A stretch of 64,000 nt of DNA. Origin: Deltaproteobacteria bacterium (lineage in GTDB: Bacteria > Myxococcota_A > UBA9042 > DTJE01). This document shows positions 1 to 9,142 of this stretch, in pieces. Every line of letters begins with the position of its first letter. Positions within the stretch are counted from its first letter, which is position 1. The stretch lies in assembly GCA_029555025.1 (NCBI GenBank), contig JAKPTZ010000095.1, positions 1 through 64,000 on the forward strand, in the 5' to 3' direction. The notes beneath the pieces are model-generated. The model had not been told where the DNA came from and searched no databases. It worked only from the letters and a program-made list of their open reading frames with translations. The position numbers and the translations under genes were made by a program.

Positions 1-1973
1 CCCCCCGACATCATGGGATCGGCATGGGATCGGCATGGAATCGGCAGAACCACTGAAGCCCTGCATCCGCCTTCCTCTCGATTGCGCAGCGAAACCGCGC
101 CGCCCAGGGACTGAACTATGCGCCTGCACACCGTAAGCCCAAGGCCGGTTCCGTTGGCCTTGGTAGTGAAGAAGGGCTCGAATACCTCCCGGGGACTTGC
201 GGTCAGGCCGGGTCCGTCGTCGTCAACGTATATCGCCATGTCAAACTCGGTGCGATCGCTTGACACCGTGATCGTACCGTCGTTCGAAGTGGCTTCCATG
301 GCATTCAAGACCAGATTGAAAAGCACGTGACGAATGGAATCGGCATCAGCCAGGATGGTCTCGCCGGGACGCACTTTCGACACCAGCCGCCTCTGTCCCC
401 ACCTCGGGGATCCGCACAGCAGGCGCCTGATGTCGTCGATGATTCCCGCAACATCGACCGCGGCTATTGCGGCGTTGTGCCGTGCAGCCATGGACAGATA
501 GTCGCGAAGCAGCATGTCGAGCCTGTTGATCTCGCTGCCAAGGCCCTCGAACAACGCCGAGTCATCCTTGTCTGCCGCATCCCTGGCCATGGCCTCCAGG
601 GTCGCTCCAATGGCCAGAATGGGGTTCCTGATCTCGTGCGCGACCTGGGCCCCGAGTTCCCCCATCGTGGCCAGCCTTTCACGACGAACCAGATGTTCTC
701 CACCGGCCTTGTCCAGCGGGGCCCACTGCTCGCGAATCCTGACCAGATATCCAAGCTGATTCTCGTCGGCATCGACCAGAAGCAACGCCTCGACGTAGCC
801 GGGGAAGCATTCGCCGTCCTTTCGGCGCAGCAGGGCGCATTCCTCGTAATAACCGCTGGTCAGATCCATTATCTGCTTGTCCAGAAGATCGCCGATGTCA
901 TCCGCGTCACGGAAAATTTCGGCAATCGACAGGCCCGACATGCCTCCATCCTCGAACCCGAAAAGCCGGTCGGCGGCCTCGTTTTCCGACGTGATCCGAA
1001 AATCGGGACCGACCAGAACGACAGGAGATGCCTCGCCCAGCGCAAGACGCACAAGTTGATGGGTCGCCATTCCCTGGTGTGCGCGTATCTCGTGAAACGA
1101 TGCAAGGGCCAGATCACCGGAATCCGTATGAATACGTGAAACGGACACCTCGATCCTGATGTCGAACCCGGTGTCCTTCAGCCTGACTGCATCTTCGGGA
1201 ACGAACCTGCGCGGGACGATACCCTCGTCGTCCGATTCAAGAAACGAAACGACCTGGCGCCGAACCTGATCGACGAATCCAGGCGAAAACTCCATTGCGG
1301 GAACAAGCTCCCTGAAAACGAACTGGAACCCGCCGTCGCGGCCGACAGTGACACCGGAGTTGTAACCGACTATGTGACCGGCGGCGTCCATCAGGAAACG
1401 TATCAGCGCGGTGTTCTCGCGGATCACCCCCAGGTCCGCTCCCTGTGGCAGTGTCGATGCCCGCATGTGCATGTCGAGGATCTCGCCCACCCTCTGTGCA
1501 TACCGGATCAGCAACTCACGCTGCTGCGGACTGAACGGATTGGTGCCAGGCTTCTCAAAAATGAGAACCCCGAAAGACAGGCTTCCCGACATCACCGGAA
1601 CCAGGAAGAAACGGTGATCCCCAAGAAGATCCATTGCCGCCTCGACACCATCGTCGGGCATCAGTTCCGGCCCGATGATCTCGGCAAGCGACGGCGTCTC
1701 CATCGCCGTGCGTTCCTTCCAGGATCTGTACGCAAGGGCCGACGTGGAGACCGCCTTCAACGGAAAGGCCACGTTCTGAACCGCACCCACCAGATTCTCG
1801 ACTTCCCCGATCTGGTTCCTGTTCGCTGCCATCGTCGCGACGACGACCGTTGCCGTCTGGGCCTTTTCGTCCATCAGGACCATGTTGGCCGACGTGCACC
1901 CAAGCAACTTGGCCGCGCCACGCAGAATCGAAGTCAGGACATCAAGGATACCGCCGGTCGGTTCGCCAGCCAT
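1..1973 (-). CDS. GAF-PAS sensor histidine kinase (3' end outside window)
   Basis: This frame is open from ATG 1973 to the window edge but is missing from the ORF track, presumably because it runs off the end. I translated it by hand to about 657 residues. The N-terminal ~175 residues look like a GAF sensor. A PAS-like segment covers roughly residues 300-410. A HisKA domain carries the H-box VAHEIRNPI with phospho-acceptor His446. The HATPase follows, with N box (NLVLNAMEAT), G1 (DDDGPGL), F box (FEPFFTTK) and G2 (GTGLGL). No membrane helix is evident, so it is probably a soluble sensor that phosphorylates an unseen response regulator. The start has GGGGGTGA eight bases upstream. The ATPase core looks complete, so only a short tail should lie outside the window. 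The + ORFs here are antisense shadows. Confidence 0.88.
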   Translation of the reverse strand, partial: MAGEPTGGILDVLTSILRGAAKLLGCTSANMVLMDEKAQTATVVVATMAANRNQIGEVENLVGAVQNVAFPLKAVSTSALAYRSWKERTAMETPSLAEIIGPELMPDDGVEAAMDLLGDHRFFLVPVMSGSLSFGVLIFEKPGTNPFSPQQRELLIRYAQRVGEILDMHMRASTLPQGADLGVIRENTALIRFLMDAAGHIVGYNSGVTVGRDGGFQFVFRELVPAMEFSPGFVDQVRRQVVSFLESDDEGIVPRRFVPEDAVRLKDTGFDIRIEVSVSRIHTDSGDLALASFHEIRAHQGMATHQLVRLALGEASPVVLVGPDFRITSENEAADRLFGFEDGGMSGLSIAEIFRDADDIGDLLDKQIMDLTSGYYEECALLRRKDGECFPGYVEALLLVDADENQLGYLVRIREQWAPLDKAGGEHLVRRERLATMGELGAQVAHEIRNPILAIGATLEAMARDAADKDDSALFEGLGSEINRLDMLLRDYLSMAARHNAAIAAVDVAGIIDDIRRLLCGSPRWGQRRLVSKVRPGETILADADSIRHVLFNLVLNAMEATSNDGTITVSSDRTEFDMAIYVDDDGPGLTASPREVFEPFFTTKANGTGLGLTVCRRIVQSLGGAVSLRNREEGGCRASVVLPIPCRSHADPMMSG
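12..44. repeat. Three 11-bp direct repeats in the 3' end of the kinase gene
   Basis: Three tandem copies of catgggatcgg lie here; the third differs by one base (catggaatcgg). They lie within the extreme C-terminal coding region of the kinase on the minus strand. Because 11 is not a multiple of 3, each copy is read in a different frame. Gain or loss of one copy would shift the frame of the kinase tail. Confidence 0.7.
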
Positions 1974-2105
1974 CAGGTCTCACCCCCGAAAAACACATCC
2001 GCGGCCACAATGGCGCACGCCGGCGCTTCTTGCGGCAATCAGTCCGTAATGATACCTTAATCCCCACGTCCCGGTTCAGTTTCGGCACCTTCCGGAGCAA
2101 TTCAG

Positions 2106-3617
2106 ATGAAGAAATCATGCTTCCTTTTGCTTGCAGGCCTTCTGGTCGCGGCGGCGCTTGTTCAGGGCTGCGGCGGCGGGGAAAACATTTCGGACACCAT
2201 TCCCGACTCGACCGGCGCCGAGCTTCCCGACCAGGACGCGCGCGATGCACAGGCGCCTGATCCGGGAACGGATTCGGGCGATTCCGACGTTGTCGATGCA
2301 ACCGTACCGGAAGACGTGCCGACCGACGCACAACCTGACGCGGAAAAGGACGTTTCGGTTCCGGATCCGATTTCGACCGTCGGGCTCTTCAGATTCGACA
2401 ACGTCCAGTCCCCTGCCGGACAGAAGGATCTGTTCACGACCATCCTGCCTGGTGAACGCCGCGTGACCGCCGTGAACCGCTGCGGGCTGATGGGCCTGGT
2501 CTTTAACGACGTGGTCTCGGACGGTCAGGGCGGATTCGTGTCCTCGCTGGTTTTTTCGGAAGTCAACCTGGCCACGCCGCCCGGGGAAGGGGAACCGGTG
2601 TCGCGGGCGACCCTTATGTCCCTGCCGCCATCTGAAGACCCGGCGCGAAGCATTGCGACCCTGGCCTACACGGAAGACTGCCAGCCGATCATCATCGTCC
2701 AGACGGAAAACGGCTTCAATTTCACGCGGGTGGGCGGGGGCCAGATTGCCTTCGACGAGCTCAATGAAGACACTCAATATCTGAATATCGAATCCTTTGG
2801 CGCCAGAACGGGGCTTGACGACAAGGTTCACCTGATATTCCGCGCACGTCCCGGCGCGGGCGCCACGATGCAACTGTTCAATGCCGTATTCAACGGAACC
2901 GGGTTCGACGTCGCTGCCATGCCGAACCCGGACACCGCACTTGTCTCGATAATCGATGTCGCTGCAAGAAAGGATGGCCACCCCGTCGCGTGTTACCTGA
3001 AAGACGGTGACAGCGGGCGTGAAGTCTGGGTTGCCGCGTTCAACGGCTCGACGTGGGATCGGGAAAAGGTAAGCGGCGTCGCTCCGTCCGGATTGCCATG
3101 GATTTCTTTCACAATCGGAAGCTACGGACGTGAAAGCATCGCCTGGGCAAACGTCGTCACCAACGACGAAGACCAGATTCTGTCAGTCGATCTGCGGCAC
3201 ACGTACAGGGATCTCGACAAGACATTCAAGACCGAGACGGTTGCGTTTGAAAACAACGGTTATCAGGGCGGCGGGGGAAAAAGGTTTACGGGCGCCTTCC
3301 CGGAAATCATCGTTGACGGCGCCGGCAGGCCGCACATCCTGTTTTCCGACATTGCAATCGAGACCTCCGGCAGCGGCCAGGAAATCATGACTGGCCAGCT
3401 CAGGTACGCCTGGCGCCGTAACATGAAATGGAACGAAATCACGGTCTTTGAGCAGGAACCGGAACAGGATTCAAATGCCGCATCCGTTCATTTCAGGGGT
3501 CTCGGCACATCCCCGGACGGCACTGCCACAGGAATCGCCGCGCTTGAAGTCCTTGAAGGTTCCGATTCGACCTTCCAGCTTTCCACGATCGGGATTTCGG
3601 TCGCCAACGCGAAGTGA
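2106..3617 (+). CDS. Lipoprotein with Asp-rich linker, function unknown
   Basis: This 503-residue protein starts with a lipoprotein signal peptide (MKKSC...LVQGC, acylated Cys22). An Asp/Pro-rich, low-complexity linker follows to about residue 90. The rest is a mainly beta, non-repetitive globular part with many short strands and Gly-Asp turns, compatible with a surface or periplasmic beta-propeller. I recognise no enzyme motif. It is divergent from the kinase and convergent with the hydrolase, whose stop is seven bases away, so it is probably monocistronic. A GGAG sits eight bases before the ATG. The same lipobox plus acidic-linker design recurs in other lipoproteins of this window (the Kazal protein and the giant Cys-rich protein). 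The function is not known. Confidence 0.8.
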   Translation: MKKSCFLLLAGLLVAAALVQGCGGGENISDTIPDSTGAELPDQDARDAQAPDPGTDSGDSDVVDATVPEDVPTDAQPDAEKDVSVPDPISTVGLFRFDNVQSPAGQKDLFTTILPGERRVTAVNRCGLMGLVFNDVVSDGQGGFVSSLVFSEVNLATPPGEGEPVSRATLMSLPPSEDPARSIATLAYTEDCQPIIIVQTENGFNFTRVGGGQIAFDELNEDTQYLNIESFGARTGLDDKVHLIFRARPGAGATMQLFNAVFNGTGFDVAAMPNPDTALVSIIDVAARKDGHPVACYLKDGDSGREVWVAAFNGSTWDREKVSGVAPSGLPWISFTIGSYGRESIAWANVVTNDEDQILSVDLRHTYRDLDKTFKTETVAFENNGYQGGGGKRFTGAFPEIIVDGAGRPHILFSDIAIETSGSGQEIMTGQLRYAWRRNMKWNEITVFEQEPEQDSNAASVHFRGLGTSPDGTATGIAALEVLEGSDSTFQLSTIGISVANAK

Positions 3618-3624
3618 CGGCGGT

Positions 3625-4545
3625 TCACGCAGAAACGCGGGAATCGAGCCAGGCCTTAAGATCCCGTATGACCTCGTCCCGATTGGTTTCGTTCAGCATC
3701 TCGTGCCTGCCGCCTTCGTACAGCCGCATCATAAGGTCATTGATTCCATGCTTGCGGTATCTGTCATGAAGGGCCTTGACGCCCTTTCCATACCCGCCGA
3801 CCGGATCCCCGGTACCCGCGAAGATATATATCGGCAGGGAGGCAGGGATCCTCTTTTCGTGGACAGGCTGCCAGATGTTCTTCAGAAGCATCAGCATCTG
3901 AAGATAGAAACTGTTCGGGAAGTCGGCGCCGCACTCCGGGTCATCGAAGTACGCCCTGACCACGGAAGTGTCGCGCGACAGCCAGTCCAGGCCGGTGTCG
4001 GTGTCGGCAAGGCCCTTGTTGTAGGGACCAAGGGAAAGCTGCCACAGCAGTTCGGCCTTTGTTTCCCCGCCGCGCACCGCACAGACCACGCGGGCCAGCA
4101 CCAGGCCGATTGCGACCAGGGGGTTGGAACCGTTGGTGCCTGAAAGAATGCACCCGTCAACCCTGTCGCCGAACGACTGGATATACGCCTGGGCCAGGAA
4201 GGAACCCCACGAATGGCCAAGAAGGAATACCGGAACGCCCGGCAATTCGGCCCTGATGGTCGCCGTAAGCTGTGTCATTGCAGACAGGACCGCCTGCCAG
4301 CCGCCGTCGCCAAGTCTTCCCCTGGCGTTATCCACCAGGGTCTTTCCGTGGCCCCTGTGATCGTTGGCATAAACCGCGTAACCGGCGGCGGTCATGTCCT
4401 GCGCGAACGCCTGGTAACGATAGGCCGGTTCCTGCATCCCGTGGGAAACCTGGATGACCGCCTTGACATCCCCGTCGGGAAGCCACTTGTGAACATGAAC
4501 AGGAAGTCCGTGACTGTCGTTGAAAAAAAACTCGGATGACTGCAT
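3625..4545 (-). CDS. Alpha/beta hydrolase, monoacylglycerol lipase / lysophospholipase-like
   Basis: A 306-residue member of the Hydrolase_4 (serine aminopeptidase S33-like) group. The nucleophile elbow is GHSWGS with Ser112. An early HG motif (VSHGMQ) supplies the oxyanion hole. The acid is probably in FAGTGDPVG and the catalytic His in GGRHEMLNE near the C terminus. NDHRGHGKT is the block typical of PldB and monoglyceride lipases. Family knowledge suggests it cleaves lysophospholipids or monoacylglycerols; the substrate cannot be read from sequence. No signal peptide is seen, so it is likely cytosolic. It starts 58 bp downstream of the glutamine synthetase gene on the same strand and may be co-transcribed, though no functional link is evident. 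Confidence 0.85.
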   Translation of the reverse strand: MQSSEFFFNDSHGLPVHVHKWLPDGDVKAVIQVSHGMQEPAYRYQAFAQDMTAAGYAVYANDHRGHGKTLVDNARGRLGDGGWQAVLSAMTQLTATIRAELPGVPVFLLGHSWGSFLAQAYIQSFGDRVDGCILSGTNGSNPLVAIGLVLARVVCAVRGGETKAELLWQLSLGPYNKGLADTDTGLDWLSRDTSVVRAYFDDPECGADFPNSFYLQMLMLLKNIWQPVHEKRIPASLPIYIFAGTGDPVGGYGKGVKALHDRYRKHGINDLMMRLYEGGRHEMLNETNRDEVIRDLKAWLDSRVSA

Positions 4546-4603
4546 GTGATGCCCCGCGTCAAAAAGATCTGCGGGTCAATCATAATTCGAAATCACAATA
4601 TGT

Positions 4604-6034
4604 TCAGCAGTCAAGATGGGTTTCAATCTCCCACGGATGGGGGCGGGAACGCATTTCCTCGACTTCCGACTTCCTGTGGATGGAAATCCAGTCCTTGATT
4701 AGCAACTTGCTGAAAACACCGCCTTCTTCAAGGAAGGCGTGATCGGCCTCAAGCGCGTCAAGCGCCTCCGGCAGGCTGCTTGGCAGCGGCTTGATCTTCG
4801 CGGCCCTTTCTTCCGGCGACATCGCGAACACGTTCATGTCGTACGGGCCGAACCCCATGGCGGTCGGATCCATGTTTTTCCTGACGCCGTCAATACCGGC
4901 CATCAGCATCACGGCCATGGCCAGGTACGGATTGCACGTTCCATCGGGCGACCTGAACTCGATGCGCTTCTTGTCGGGCCGGCTGGCATACTTCGGAATC
5001 CTGATTGCCGCGCTGCGGTTGCCCAGGCTGAAGAACGCGTTGACCGGGGCTTCGTAACCGGGCACCAGGCGGCGGTACGAATTGGTGCTCGGGTTCGTGA
5101 TCGCCAGTATGGACGGCGCGTGGTGAAGCAGACCGGCGACATAGGACAGGGCGGTTTTTGAAAGACCGGCATAGCCGTCCTTGTCGAAAAACACCGGCTG
5201 GCCGCCCTTGAACAGGTGCTGGTGGAAGTGCATGCCGCTTCCGGCCTCGCCGAAGAACGGTTTCGGCATGAAGGTCGCGACCATGCCGTGCTTTCTTGCG
5301 GTCATCTTGACGAAATACTTGACCAGGAACGCCACGTCCCCGGAACGCATCGGGCCTGCCAGATCCACCTCTATCTCCTGCTGCCCGGTGGCCCCGACCT
5401 CGTGATGGTGATAATTGACGCCGACACCCGCCTGCTCCAGAAGAACGGCCATCTCGTTCCTGATGTCGAAGAATGCGTCGGCCGGCGGGCAGGAATGATA
5501 ACCGCGGTGCGGCGCGATCATGACCTTTTCCCGGGCACCATCGGCCGCCGAAACCTGCCCTTCGCGGCAGACCAGCCTGTGGCTCATCTCGGCACAGCCC
5601 GTGCGCGTCGAAACCTCATCAAGAAGGTAAAACTCAAATTCCGGACCGAACCGGCAGTCGTCCGCGATGCCGGTCGAAGCCATGTAGTCGCATGCGTGCT
5701 TCAGGATCCCGCGCGGATCCCTGGGAAACGGATCCAGGCTTCCAGCTTCGTAAACCCCGCATATCAGGGAGAGTGTCTTTTCCGAAAAGAAGGGATCTAT
5801 GAACGCCGTGGTGATGTCGGGAACGATAACCATGTCCCCGGCCTCGACCGTCTTGAATCCTGGCATGTTCGATCCGTCGAAGCCAATCCCGCTTTCCCAG
5901 ATGGACTCGTCCATCTTGCGGGCAGGCAGGGTGACGTGATGGGCCTTTCCCATCAAGGCGGTGAACTTGAAATCGACCGTCGTGACGCCTTCCTTCCTGA
6001 CATACGCAATAAGTTCGCGAATCGTCGAAAACAT
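4604..6034 (-). CDS. glnA: Type I glutamine synthetase
   Basis: This gene encodes ATP-dependent ligation of ammonia to glutamate, the entry point of nitrogen assimilation. The 476 residues match GSI length. Visible motifs are the beta-grasp segment GFDGSNMPGF (the usual DGSS varied to DGSN), the catalytic-site FGPEFEFYLLD, the ATP/metal segment GSGMHFHQH, and NRSAAIRIP and RIEFRSPDG near the C terminus. At the position of the adenylylated Tyr of enterobacterial GlnA (NLYDLPPEE) this protein reads NVFAMSPEE, so the Tyr is replaced by Phe. The track start at 6046 is a TTG; I chose ATG 6034 because GGAGAGGAAA lies directly upstream. A TTGACA occurs at 6093-6088 but without a convincing -10. Confidence 0.95.
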   Translation of the reverse strand: MFSTIRELIAYVRKEGVTTVDFKFTALMGKAHHVTLPARKMDESIWESGIGFDGSNMPGFKTVEAGDMVIVPDITTAFIDPFFSEKTLSLICGVYEAGSLDPFPRDPRGILKHACDYMASTGIADDCRFGPEFEFYLLDEVSTRTGCAEMSHRLVCREGQVSAADGAREKVMIAPHRGYHSCPPADAFFDIRNEMAVLLEQAGVGVNYHHHEVGATGQQEIEVDLAGPMRSGDVAFLVKYFVKMTARKHGMVATFMPKPFFGEAGSGMHFHQHLFKGGQPVFFDKDGYAGLSKTALSYVAGLLHHAPSILAITNPSTNSYRRLVPGYEAPVNAFFSLGNRSAAIRIPKYASRPDKKRIEFRSPDGTCNPYLAMAVMLMAGIDGVRKNMDPTAMGFGPYDMNVFAMSPEERAAKIKPLPSSLPEALDALEADHAFLEEGGVFSKLLIKDWISIHRKSEVEEMRSRPHPWEIETHLDC

Positions 6035-6119
6035 TTTCCTCTCCAAAAGGGGTAAGGGATCCGATCGTCAACCTGAAAACACTGTGATGTCAAGAAACTG
6101 AATTGTAATTGCTTCACAA

Positions 6120-6133
6120 CCCGCGACCGCGGG
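6120..6133 (-). terminator. Short GC hairpin after the AI-2E-family gene
   Basis: CCCGCGGTCGCGGG can fold into a 5-6 bp all-GC stem starting six bases after the transporter stop codon. It is followed by TTGTGAAG rather than a U tract, so any termination would be weak. It lies between two same-strand genes. Confidence 0.3.
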
Positions 6134-6138
6134 ACGAA

Positions 6139-7242
6139 TCACGGAAGCTTGCCCTCGATGATCCTGGCGACAGGTTTCAAGGTTTCGATATGCGAGAAAA
6201 TGATCTTGAGCACCGCGGTAAGGGGGGCGGCCATGAGCATGCCCGGCACGCCCCATATGAGCCCCCACATGACCAGGGAAAACAGGATGACGACCGGATG
6301 TATGTCCAGCCTTTCTCCCATTATCCTCGGTTCAATCACATTTCCGATGGTGACCTGGATCGCCGCGGGTATCACAAGCACGAGTGCCGGCTGAAGCATC
6401 GTGTCGAACTGAATGATCGCCATCAGGAAGGGCACTATGGTTGCGACAATCGAGCCGAAGGTCGGGACGAAGTTCAACAGGAAGGCCAGCACCCCGAAAA
6501 GGATCGCAAGATCCAGCCCGATGAAGCTGAGTGCGGCGCCGACCAGGATACCGGTGAACACCGAAACCATCGATTTGACCAGCAGGTACGTCTTGACCTT
6601 TTCGTCGATCTCGGAAATCAGGCGGCCACGCGGTATCTTTCCCCTGATCGGGCGCCCCAGCAACATGAAAAAGACGAAAAGCATTACGGTGAAAAGGCTC
6701 CCGCCCCAACCCAGAACCTTGCCAAACGCGCTCATCACCAGGCCGCCCGATCCCGGGATCAGATCAAGCAGCCTTCGGCCGACGGGATCCTTGTCGATAA
6801 ACCCCCTGGCCTTCAACCAGTCGATCGTGGCACCGACAACACCCTGCAGGCGATCCTGATAAGCTGGCCAGCCTTCGATTGCCTCGGAAACCGAATAGAA
6901 GATGATGTACCCGACCAGCCCCATTACCGCGGTCGCGACGAGCATGGCAAGAACTACGCCGATAACATGGCCGAGGTGCAGGCGATCCCGGAAGAACCTG
7001 GCAACCGGCGAAACAAGGTACGAAAGCACGAAGGCCAGCACAAGCGGCACCATCACCGAGGAAAGGGCCCACATCGTGTATCCGATCGCAAGACCGGCCA
7101 GGATGACGGACGATGCCGCGAGAAGCCTGAGATTGTTCCTGATGGCCGCACTGCCCTGAACGAGAAACTCGGCCGTGTGGCTGCCGTCGGCTCCCTTTCT
7201 TTCGGGACTGTCCGGGACGGGGTGACCTTCCAGATCGTCCAT
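6139..7242 (-). CDS. AI-2E family transporter (TqsA/PerM-like)
   Basis: A 367-residue polytopic inner-membrane protein with about seven to eight hydrophobic segments. They are arranged as in the AI-2E exporter superfamily: paired N-terminal helices, a soluble amphipathic stretch (about residues 115-170), then clustered C-terminal helices. The segments FVPTFGSIVATIVPF and IEPRIMGERLDIHPVVI are family hallmarks. Family members export autoinducer-2 or act as Na+(Li+)/H+ antiporters, so the substrate is uncertain. The first ~35 residues are hydrophilic and cytosolic. ATG 7242 has AGGTG immediately upstream. It is divergent from the amino-acid symporter gene and upstream of glnA on the same strand. 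Confidence 0.88.
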   Translation of the reverse strand: MDDLEGHPVPDSPERKGADGSHTAEFLVQGSAAIRNNLRLLAASSVILAGLAIGYTMWALSSVMVPLVLAFVLSYLVSPVARFFRDRLHLGHVIGVVLAMLVATAVMGLVGYIIFYSVSEAIEGWPAYQDRLQGVVGATIDWLKARGFIDKDPVGRRLLDLIPGSGGLVMSAFGKVLGWGGSLFTVMLFVFFMLLGRPIRGKIPRGRLISEIDEKVKTYLLVKSMVSVFTGILVGAALSFIGLDLAILFGVLAFLLNFVPTFGSIVATIVPFLMAIIQFDTMLQPALVLVIPAAIQVTIGNVIEPRIMGERLDIHPVVILFSLVMWGLIWGVPGMLMAAPLTAVLKIIFSHIETLKPVARIIEGKLP

Positions 7243-7281
7243 ATTTCACCTTGATGGAAAGGATTCGGTCGAACCGGAACG

Positions 7282-7287
7282 ATTATA
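7282..7287 (-). promoter_or_regulatory. -10 element (TATAAT) for the AI-2E-family gene
   Basis: A perfect TATAAT on the minus strand lies 39 bases before the transporter ATG. The -35 position (TGTCAT at 17 bp spacing) is poor. It lies in the divergent intergenic region between the exporter and the symporter. Confidence 0.45.
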
Positions 7288-7403
7288 GCCTCTTGGCAGG
7301 CATCATGACAGTCGGCACAAGGCTGCTGGTCCTTCTGGACTCAACTTCAAGATGATGCATAATCGTCCTGAAAACACTTCAAGGCCAATGGCCGAAGACG
7401 CGG

Positions 7404-9131
7404 ATGGAAACACTCAACAACGTTCTCTCACTCGCCTCCGACCTCGTGTGGAACACCCCGTCGGCACTTCCGGCGATGGTCGTGCTGCTTCTGTTTTCCG
7501 GCCTGTTCCTGACCGTCAGGCTGGGTTTCATCCAGTTCAGGCGGCTCGGGCACGCCATACGGGTTGTCGCCGGCAAGTATGACAACAACTCGTCGTCAGG
7601 CGACGTATCCCACTACCAGGCCCTGACCTCGGCACTGTCGGCCACCGTCGGCATCGGTAACATCGCCGGTGTCGCGACGGCAATCCATTACGGAGGACCT
7701 GGTGCCGTCTTCTGGCTGTGGCTGACCGGCTTCCTTGGGATGGCGACCAAATTCGTGGAATGCACGCTGGCGCAGAAGCACCGGGTCATCCACCCGGACG
7801 GATCGGCTTCGGGCGGACCGATGTACTACATCGAAAAGGGCCTCGGTCCAAGATGGAAGTGGGTAGCCATCCTGTTCGCGGTCTGCGCCGCCACCGGGGC
7901 CATGGGCACAGGAAACTCGATACAGGCCTTCACGATGGCCGACAGTCTGCGGGCGGATTTCGGCATCCCGAACTGGGTGTCCGGCCTGGTATCCGCATCG
8001 ATTATCGGACTGGTCATCGTCGGCGGCATCCGACGAATCGGGACGGTCACCGGCAAGCTCGTGCCTTTCATGGGCCTTCTCTACGTGGTAAGCGCGCTGG
8101 TCGTGGTCGCCTTGAACATCGATCGCCTGCCCGGTGCGGTTTCCGACATCGTCACTTACGCGTTTTTGCCACCTGGAATGATCGGCGGATTCGCAGGATC
8201 CACGTTCGTCTTCACGCTCACATGGGGTGTCAAGCGCGGGCTTTTTTCCAACGAGGCAGGACAGGGCAGCGCCCCGATCGCCCATGCTGCCGCAAAAACC
8301 GACCGACCGGTAAGCGAAGGTTCTGTCGCGCTGCTTGAGCCCTTCGTCGATACCGTTGTCATCTGCTTCATCACCGGTCTTGTAATCGTCACGATGGGAA
8401 CCTGGAACCAGAAACACCCCGATCGGTTCGACATCACCGCCAAAAGCGGACTGACGTGGGTCAGGGCCGACGCGAAAGTCATTGAGCGCGGCCAGGTCGA
8501 TGCGGGATCGCTTTTTGTCGGGACTTCAAGGATAACGGACGGACTGGCGGAAACGGTTCTGGTCGTCCGGAACAACTCGATTGTTGACGGGGCAAGATTC
8601 CATCTTGACGGCAAGCCATTCTCCGGTGAAATCACCTTGTCCGGCGGCGTCCCGATCGCGCGCGACAACAACGGCAAGACAATCCCGGCATCAAGGGTCT
8701 TCATCACCGGGAATGCCCTTCTTAACGGTTCGCCGCTGACCGCGACCGCATTCCGGGACGGGCTGATGCCGGTATTTCCGTGGGGAAACTACCTGATTAC
8801 GATTGTGGTCTTTCTTTTCGCCATATCGACCGCCATTTCGTGGAGCTACTACGGCGACAGGGCAATCCTTTACCTGGCTGGCCCCAGGGCCGTCCTTCCG
8901 TACAAGGTGCTTTTCACGGCGGTGCACTTCATCGGCGCGATCGTTTCCCTGGAGGCCGTTTGGGCCTTCGGGGATACGGCACTGGGGCTGATGGCGATAC
9001 CAAATCTTATCGCGGTCCTGATCCTTTCGCGCAAGGTCAGGAAGGAATCCGACGCGTACTTCGCCCAAGTCGATGCCGATGAAATGGCACAGCGCCGCGA
9101 GCACAAAAGGAAAAGACCAAGGGAATCTTAA
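7404..9131 (+). CDS. Na+:alanine/glycine symporter (AGCS family) with a large inserted loop
   Basis: This inner-membrane Na+-coupled amino-acid importer has the AGCS signatures GIGNIAGVATAI near the N terminus, GGPMYYIEKGLG, and GLFSNEAGQGSAPIAHAAA in the middle. The C-terminal block STAISWSYYGDRA is also typical. At 575 residues it is longer than the usual 450-500. The excess is a ~110-residue hydrophilic, strand-rich segment after TMGTWNQKHPD and before the LTATAFRDG motif, in the usual position of a short loop. The C-terminal tail is charged (RREHKRKRPRES). It is followed after 11 bp by a second Na+-coupled transporter, so the two form an operon. The start codon is ATG with only a weak Shine-Dalgarno. 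Confidence 0.9.
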   Translation: METLNNVLSLASDLVWNTPSALPAMVVLLLFSGLFLTVRLGFIQFRRLGHAIRVVAGKYDNNSSSGDVSHYQALTSALSATVGIGNIAGVATAIHYGGPGAVFWLWLTGFLGMATKFVECTLAQKHRVIHPDGSASGGPMYYIEKGLGPRWKWVAILFAVCAATGAMGTGNSIQAFTMADSLRADFGIPNWVSGLVSASIIGLVIVGGIRRIGTVTGKLVPFMGLLYVVSALVVVALNIDRLPGAVSDIVTYAFLPPGMIGGFAGSTFVFTLTWGVKRGLFSNEAGQGSAPIAHAAAKTDRPVSEGSVALLEPFVDTVVICFITGLVIVTMGTWNQKHPDRFDITAKSGLTWVRADAKVIERGQVDAGSLFVGTSRITDGLAETVLVVRNNSIVDGARFHLDGKPFSGEITLSGGVPIARDNNGKTIPASRVFITGNALLNGSPLTATAFRDGLMPVFPWGNYLITIVVFLFAISTAISWSYYGDRAILYLAGPRAVLPYKVLFTAVHFIGAIVSLEAVWAFGDTALGLMAIPNLIAVLILSRKVRKESDAYFAQVDADEMAQRREHKRKRPRES

Positions 9132-9142
9132 GGGAGTCGGGA

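Noticed and set aside
327-1139. 270-residue plus-strand ORF and neighbouring + ORFs to 2060
   Set aside because: They are antisense to the sensor kinase, which I could read continuously on the minus strand with all kinase boxes.
6047-6138. Sigma54 promoter or NtrC site for glnA
   Set aside because: I found no GG-N10-GC element; only a TTGACA without a matching -10.
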